Source of the DNA: Dactylonectria macrodidyma
Lineage: Eukaryota; Ascomycota; Sordariomycetes; Hypocreales; Nectriaceae
Reading direction: 5' to 3'
Assembly: GCA_020744425.1 (NCBI GenBank)
Contig: JAGMUV010000046.1
Span: 186,001-250,000, forward strand
Length of the DNA stretch: 64,000 bases
Below are positions 57,901 to 64,000 of this stretch, one piece after another. The notes under the pieces are model-generated. The model was not told the DNA's origin and searched no databases. It worked only from the letters and a program-made list of their open reading frames with translations. Numbering within the stretch: position 1 is the first letter of the stretch; every line of letters starts with the position of its first letter. The position numbers and the translations under genes are program-made.

Positions 57901-59580
57901 AGCAAGCAGCTTTTCTAGCTAGAACTAAATCTCCTCTACAAACCTTAATAGAACGGAAGATCTATAAAGGAGTAAAGGTATATAGAAATGCACTACCTCC
58001 AGTACTAATAAAGCATTAAGATCTTATAGGACATCCATTAGGAAACCTCTTCTAGAAGGCTAAAGAAATCCATCTTTAAAGTTATAAGGAAATAAGGTCA
58101 TAGACTAAGATCTAAGCTAAGGACCCTCGAGCATCTGATCGACAGGTCCTAGGCTGTATGTAAGTATACATCTATAAAACAGATAAACATAGTTACTTTT
58201 AGAAATGCAAGGCCCGGCTAGTGGTTCGAGGAGACCAACAAGCAAAAGGGAAGCTGTAAGACATATACGCAGCTACCTTAGCTAGAAGGTCCTTTCGGAC
58301 CTTAATAGCTATTATAGTAAAGTTTGATTTAGAAATGGTCTAATACGATGTGGTTAATGCATTCGTATATGCCTCAATTGATTAAGATATCTTTATATAG
58401 ATGCCTCCTGGCTATAAAAAGGCAGGAACTATCCTAAAGCTTAATAAAGCTCTATACGGACTGAGAGTCTCCCCCTTACTGTAGCAGAAGGAGCTTTCTA
58501 AGACCCTCTTAGAGCTGGGCTATAAACCAGTTCCACATAAGCCTTACTGCTTTAGAAAAGAAGGAATCCTCTTCTTCATATATATTAATAATATTATTCT
58601 GGCCTATAGGAAAACATAAGAAAATAAAGCTAAGGACTTGATCAGATAACTCCAATTAAGATATAAACTAACAGGCGGCAACCCTATATAATGGTTCCTT
58701 AGAATGGAAGTCATGCAGGACTGACCTATGAGGAAGATCTGGCTATCTTAAGCAGCCTATATTAAGAAAATTGCAAACCTAGCTAATAAAGGAACAGCTA
58801 CAGTACTAATGACTCAGTTAGAGCTACGGCCTACAACAGGGCTAGCAACCCTAATAGAAATTCAATAATACTAATACAAGATCGGATTAATCCTCTATAT
58901 CATAGTCAACACCCGACCTAACATAGCCTTTACTATCTCCAGATTAGCCAGATTCCTTACTAATTTAAATCAAATACACTAAGAAGCGGCTAACCGCATT
59001 ATCCACTACCTTACATACACAAAGAACCTAGCCCTATCCTTCAGAGGGCCTGGCGGTCTTAGCATTTCTAGCGATGCCTCTTTTACTAATAACACAACTG
59101 ATCGGAAGAGCTCGCAAGCATATACTATTAAGCTATTCAACGGACTGATCGGATAGAGAGCTAATAAATAAGATACAGTCATAACATTAATAATAGAAGC
59201 AGAGCTCCTAGCCCTAGTATAAGCAGCTAAGGAATCTCTCTTTATAAGCCGACTGCTTAAGGAGCTAATAGTTTAACTAGATGACTTAACTATCTAGATT
59301 GACTGTGATAACACTCAGACTATTAACCTTATGATAGCTAAGATAGCTACTTTAAGGATCAAGTTGCAGCATATTAATATCCATAATCACTGGCTTAGAC
59401 AGGAGGTTCAAAGAGGGAAAATTCAAGTTAAATACGTTAAATTAATAGATATAGTCGCAGATGGCCTAATGAAAGCACTTCCAGCCGGAAAATGGAACCG
59501 CTTTTTATATTAACTTGGATTAGAAGACGTTAGGAAGAGGCTCCAGAAGGATGAAGAAGGGCTTCAGACTCAATGAGAAG
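54961..59580 (+). pseudogene. Copia gag-pol reading frame, heavily RIP-mutated
   Basis: gag starts near MMLHRKSQNEGLTATLIKPG with DFPDWEHEFLLQ. The zinc knuckle (about 55958-55998) reads CLACGLPYSLKKC, its His now Tyr. The pre-integrase box is at about 56660-56740 (HNRLGHPGPQALEHL). Integrase keeps Asp in AIDFYNY, Asp in EYDNKI and Glu in GSAERSGGVI, then GFLVGYRSSNIYRIWVL. RT shows YDVVNAFVYASI and MPPGYKK, but its catalytic YxDD is YINN (58581-58592). The RNase H region has EAELLALV and AAKESLFISRLLKEL, and the end is VADGLMKALPAGKWNRF. Many Trp and Gln positions are TAG/TAA. Confidence 0.9.
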
Positions 59581-59600
59581 TCATTGAATCTGAGGGGGTG

Positions 59601-59776
59601 TGTTAGATATGTCAGAGGCGAAAGTTGCTACCTATTGCTACCTATTGCCACAAGGCTTAGCAATCAGCTTCTAGCTGATTCTATACAGAAGAGAAAGAGT
59701 ATATAAAGCTTGCCCTAAAACCTCAAGGCATAGGGGCAAGCACAGAACACACAATTTTTCACCGTAATATTTGACA
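59601..59776 (+). repeat. Copia 3' LTR
   Basis: 176 bp, preceded immediately by the polypurine tract tgagggggtg. Confidence 0.95.
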
Positions 59777-61170
59777 ATATGCTTACATATATAATGCTTA
59801 TATTATTATCCTAGGCTATAATAAGAATATGCTTAGCTATATAATAAGACTGGTTTAGTATAACTGACTATTGATCGTTATCTATAGTAGAACTTAGAGA
59901 GGTAGATATAGTAAGATGCTTTCTAAACCGATTGATATTAATATACCTTCTGAGGTAAGAGGGGTATATATACTTAGTATACTAGAGGATTGGTCTAAAG
60001 ATGGAAAGCACTTAGCTAAGGAGATTATCTTTAATATTAAGAAGAACTCAGTACTGGGCTTAGGAGCTTATAATAGTATATATATAGTGAATAGCCTAGT
60101 AATAGTTATTAAAACCCTAGGACTGTCTTTAATAGGGTCTTCTAGTTTATTAGTAACCTTGCTTATTAAGTACTAAGAGTATAGCCACTTGAGTAAGATT
60201 GTCTAAGTATATTTAGAAAAAAATATCTAATTATATAATCTCCTTATAAAGAAGTTATTTAAGAATGCTTTAATTATAATAATAGCTATTAGTAGATTAA
60301 CTAACTTAGTTCTTTATATTCTAGTTATAATAAGAATAGCTAAGGTTAAGCTAACTTTTAATAACTTTTAGTAGGTCTTAAATAAGACGCTATTTATTAC
60401 TAATATAGCTCTTAGTAAAAAGTAAATTATAAAAGATCTCTTTAATATTAGTAATATTCCTTTAGTAATAAAGCTGCTTATAGTTACTAAGTTTATAAAT
60501 AGTTCTACTCTAACCATTACTAGTAAGATATTAGTAAAGAATGTTAATTCTTAGCTATCCTTCTTTTAGAGTTAAGAAGTTATCTGGCCTCTAGATAACC
60601 CTATTAAATCGAATGACTATATTATAATTCTTAGGGGTAATATTACTCTTAGGGGGGCCGTTACTAAGATTATAAGTAAGGAAGGCATACGCTTTAAAGG
60701 AATGGTAAGAGTATTTAATAAGGAGTATAAGTTATGCATAGCTCTGGACTAAGGTAAGATTCCGCAGGATGAGAGTATTGTTTTAGTCATGAGATATAAG
60801 AGGCCTAAGGGCGGACTAGGTATGCCTAAGTAGCTATAAGCGTTAGGAATGTTAATTAAGAGAGGGTTTAAGAATATGGCTCTTATAACTAATGGAAGAT
60901 ACTTAGGCGCTAGCTATAGCTTTATTATTAAGTATATCATTCTTAAGGCAGCTATAGGCAGTCCTCTTATTACTATATAAGATAGTAATATTATTTGCAT
61001 TAATACTAAGAAGTACTATATTAATATGCCTTATGTTATTAATAAAGAGATCTAATGTTAGCTATAGGGATAGAAGCTATAGTGTAGGTAAGTTAAGAAA
61101 GGAACCTTAGTAAAATATGCCTATCTTATTTCTAGTACTTTTAATAGAATAGTTATAGATATTTTCTAAT

Positions 61171-63539
61171 AAGAAGATAAAGAATTTGCTTTAGAAATTT
61201 CCTATAAATAACTATAAGTTCTTAAGTAAGTGATATATTACTATTATTCTAGTATGGATTTAGCTCTCTCTTATTAAGAAAATATATATCTCGGTTAGTA
61301 TACTAATCCGTCTAGACATTTACCTTCTGAAATATTTAGGAATATAATGTGGTCTATTACCCTACACTCCTTGACTGTCCGCGTAATCCAGTTAACAACG
61401 CATGCTATTCGTCCGTTAAATAACGGCATTGTCTTTCTCAGACTAGTTTTAATAAACTTTCATTACATAACGCATGCTCAGTCATGTACAGCTGCCATCA
61501 CCGTTGTGCTTCTTACTCTTTGTATACAGTCTTGTAATAGTAAGTGTGATGAGTCTAGAGTCTGCTTTTCCTAGCTGTAATACAACTAGCTTTAGATTAA
61601 CTTTAGCTAGTCTATTTAGGATCTGACTGGGTAGCTTTATATAGAAATACTACTACTAGCTTATAGAATTTCTTATATTCTAAACGAAGTATCTTATTAA
61701 GTATTATAAGCCTTTAGAAGAGTACTAGTCTTAATACTATCTTAGTTTATATACTACTAAGGAGATAATTCTAATTATTAATAAGCTAGATTATGAACTT
61801 CTAGCTAATAAGGGGATTGATAGTGCCTAGAGGAACTACGAAGTAAAGTTCCGAAAGGTTCTTTAGGCTCTCCTAACTAAATACACAGAAAGCACAGACC
61901 AATTTTTATTAAGACTCTGTCGATTTTATAGTATTATTTATTTATTTTTACTATTACTTTTTACTATAAAGTATGGCTTATACAGTTGCCTTTAAGTCAG
62001 GGTAGTATATTTATAGTTCCTTTAAGGAAGAGATATATAGACTTTTACTATTATAAGTCTATTATACCTATATGAGAAAAGAGACATTAAAGAACATTGC
62101 TGCCTTATAGCTTATAAATATAACTACTAAGGTATATACTATAACTTAGCCTTAGAATCCTTAGAATCATACTAAAGAGAAGTATTATCTTCCTTATTAA
62201 TTTCGGTAATTAAAGTAGGCTATATTATAGCATCCTAATCTTAAAACCACCTCTTATATTTATAGTTACACTTAAAGCGCTGCCTTATCTTATTCCTAAG
62301 CCTCTCTAGCTTATAAACAGCTTCCCTCATTTATCCCTCTAATACATTCTTTAGTTTAATAAAATCGCCTCATGCTAGTCTCTAGAAGAGATATAGCCCC
62401 TCCTACCTCTCTGCTCTTAAAAGCTATATATATAAGCTTATAAAACTAGGCCTTATTACTATATTACTACTATAAATGCTTTTAAGGTTAAAAAAGACCT
62501 TTAAGAACTGCTTACTCTAGCTTTTCTAGTCTATTATTATAAAGGCGGGGGTATATAGAGGTCCTATTCTATAAATAACTAACTAAAAGCCTGGCTTGCT
62601 TCTTAAGCTAGGATTCTTCTTTTATATAGAGTTAGAAATAACTACCGTTTTACTCTTAATAAGAAGCATACTTTTTAAAAGTCTAAGTATTATAAGGTCT
62701 ATAATATTATTTAATTAGAGAAGAATAGCTACTAGGGGGCCTAAGTAGAGCATTATATTACTAGTAAAAGTAATAGTACTATAAGTAAGGTTAAGAAAGA
62801 TATTAACTGTTTTAAAGAGTGCTTTATTAACTAGCTTTAACTTAGTAAGCTAGTTCTAGATTACTATTACTAGTATTCCTTATATATAGAAGAATAACCT
62901 AAAGGTTAGGAATTATAAGTTATCTTTATAGTAGAGTATATTATATAGCTCTTCTATATATAATTACTTTCCTGCTTTAGTATTATACTTAGTTATAAAG
63001 ATTAAAATATACTTACTCTAAGCATAAGCCTATTATATAATAGCTACTATATTCAGGTCCTACCTATCTTAATTTAGAGATATAATTGCTCGCAGTCTAT
63101 TAGCAAAAGACAGCTAGGATGCTTAGTTATATAAGTAATAATATAGCTATTAGAAGTCTAGCTTAGTTTACTACCTATTATACAAGTGCTAGAAGAAGCT
63201 ATATAACCTTATACATCTAGTAGTACGGACCTGCTTATAAAGTATAATAATAGTTATAAACTAAAAGAACAGTTTATATATTACTATATGCTTTACTAAG
63301 CTCTTTAGTCTCTATTTACTATAGTCTTTAGGCTCTGCTAAGAGGAGGCTGGTCTATTAGACCAGTTTAAACTAAAAGAAGTTACTAAAGAAAATAATAA
63401 GTAAGATCTTATTAAAAGAGTAATATGCATTATCTTTATATAACGTACTTAATAAGTGAGTAAGCTAAATAAGTGAGTGGGCTAAAAATCCCTTATTCTC
63501 TCATCTTTTCAATTAATTAATTAATTCTTAACTACTAAA
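61171..63539. repeat. RIP-mutated AT-rich block with a less mutated island
   Basis: Mostly TA-rich with no readable family. Between about 61345 and 61580 composition is normal (tgtggtctattaccctacac...), suggesting a younger insertion such as a solo LTR, but target duplications could not be established. No gene supported. Confidence 0.55.
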
Positions 63540-64000
63540 GATGTCTTAATTAAATAAAGAGGGAAATATCCTTCTTACTCTTTAAGCCCTTCGAAATGAC
63601 TTAAAATTAAGTATCCAGAGCGTTACAGAGATCTATAATATGCATTATAATACCTTGCGTTACTAGTAGAAAGGCATACTATCTTAATACGATACTATCC
63701 CTAAATCACGCAGGCTATCTAATCTAGAGAAATAGATCATTATTTAGTTCATTCTTAACCTAGATTTACGAGGGTTTCTTCTATAACTGCGTAGTATTAA
63801 AGAAATGGCTAACTAACTACTTACTAACCGTAATGCATTACCTATTAGTAAGTGCTAGGCTTCTAACTTCATTAGGCAATAACCAGACCTTAAGATATGT
63901 TTTTTTTATAAATATGACTATTAAAGGGCTAAATATAAAGATCTAACTATTACTTATAATTAGTTCTAGCTTATAGAGAATATAATTACAAAATATAGTA
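63540..64000 (+). mobile_element. Fot1/pogo-type (Tc1/mariner superfamily) transposase relic, 5' part, cut by the window end
   Basis: The plus strand from 63541 reads NKEGNILLTL, a stop, ALRNDLKLSIQSVTEIYNMH, then YDTIPKSRRLSNLEK, IIIQFILNLDLRGFLL, SIKEMAN and NRNALPISK, ASNFIRQ, PDLKICFFYKYDY. This is the N-terminal HTH (psq) plus CENP-B-type DNA-binding region of pogo/Fot1 transposases. Stops are TAG/TAA from RIP. Upstream (about 63440-63480) the repeated ataagtgagt(a/g)...gc may be part of the terminal inverted repeat. The DDE catalytic domain is beyond the window. Confidence 0.78.

Larger units (their letters stand above)
54724..59776 (+). mobile_element. Complete Ty1/copia retrotransposon (5.05 kb, TSD atatg), RIP-mutated
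   Basis: Two 176-bp LTRs (54724-54899 and 59601-59776) begin tgt(c/t)agatat and end tttgaca. They are flanked by atatg at 54719-54723 and 59777-59781. A polypurine tract tgagggggtg sits directly before the 3' LTR. Internal order is gag, pre-integrase, integrase, RT, RNase H, which defines copia. The eight LTR differences are all transitions. The coding frame has very many TAA/TAG codons, so the element is dead. It interrupts the dehydratase pseudogene in the same orientation. Confidence 0.95.
54480..61170 (+). pseudogene. Dihydroxy-acid dehydratase (ilvD family) pseudogene, RIP-mutated and split by a copia element
   Basis: Dihydroxy-acid dehydratase is the Fe-S enzyme of the third step of valine/isoleucine synthesis. 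The left part (54480-54723) reads LVKKEGFLG, a stop, WYNIIGIS, then across an intron remnant (54594-54660, CTAAC branch) GMRFSL. After the copia insertion (54724-59776, TSD atatg) it resumes with AYIIILGYNKNML, IVIYSRT, SVLGLGAYNSIYIVNSLVIV, then ILRGNITLRGAVTKII, RYKRPKGGLGMPK, ALITNGRYLGASYSFIIKYI and AYLISSTFNRIVIDIF. The order and length match the whole family. The two Fe-S cysteines (GCDKNMP and ACGGMYTAN in active enzymes) are both Tyr here (59817-59819 and 60069-60071), and Asp, Gly and Arg are replaced as expected from G-to-A and C-to-T changes. Dozens of TAA/TAG codons make it dead. Confidence 0.87.

Overview
The window looks like accessory, probably subtelomeric or otherwise repeat-rich, DNA of a filamentous ascomycete (Pezizomycotina, most likely Eurotiomycetes). 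The signs are 50-75 nt introns with CTAAC/CTGAC branch sites, Zn2Cys6 regulators, an F-box protein, a NACHT-ankyrin (NLR-like) gene, short-chain metabolic enzymes and long AT-rich blocks. In those blocks CpA/TpG has been converted to TpA, the footprint of repeat-induced point mutation (RIP). All intron and exon calls here were made by eye from frame, splice and branch consensus.

Layout. 1-2.43 kb is a RIP-degraded block with a minus-strand Ty1/copia relic. 2.4-3.9 kb holds a solo LTR, a 12-bp minisatellite and a Mutator-type MITE with a 9-bp target duplication. 4.8-17 kb is an enzyme-rich stretch: an intact flavin monooxygenase (4 exons), aquaglyceroporin and P450 relics, an ankyrin-like relic, an intact zinc-less MDR oxidoreductase (4 exons) and a LovD-type serine hydrolase broken by one base in a homopolymer. 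It may be the remains of a secondary-metabolite cluster. 18.9-21 kb is RIP DNA carrying a very small LTR element (68-82 bp LTRs, three of them in tandem) into which a gypsy-type element inserted and left a solo LTR.

21.4-24.4 kb is a NACHT-ankyrin gene with seven nonsense codons, all TAA/TAG. 24.7-27.7 kb is extreme AT-rich RIP DNA. 28.3-36 kb has an intact F-box protein, a small arginine-rich/acidic ORF, a dead Zn2Cys6 regulator, a RAD52-like relic and an intact mucin-like one-pass membrane protein. 36.6-43.2 kb has a second copy of the first solo LTR, a Zn2Cys6 regulator with two frameshifts, a relic of another regulator and a small unknown ORF.

43.2-64 kb is a nested transposon graveyard. 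A complete 7.9-kb chromovirus (Ty3/gypsy, identical-length 408-bp LTRs, TSD atact) carries an uninterrupted antisense two-exon gene encoding a Zn2Cys6-like cluster plus coiled coil. A complete 5.05-kb Ty1/copia element (176-bp LTRs, TSD atatg) sits inside the coding region of a heavily RIP-mutated dihydroxy-acid dehydratase (ilvD family) gene. A Fot1/pogo transposase relic runs off the right edge.

The points most worth a second look are the antisense zinc-cluster gene inside the chromovirus, the RIP-killed DHAD paralog split by a copia element, and the miniature tandem-LTR element with tRNA-like box sequences.
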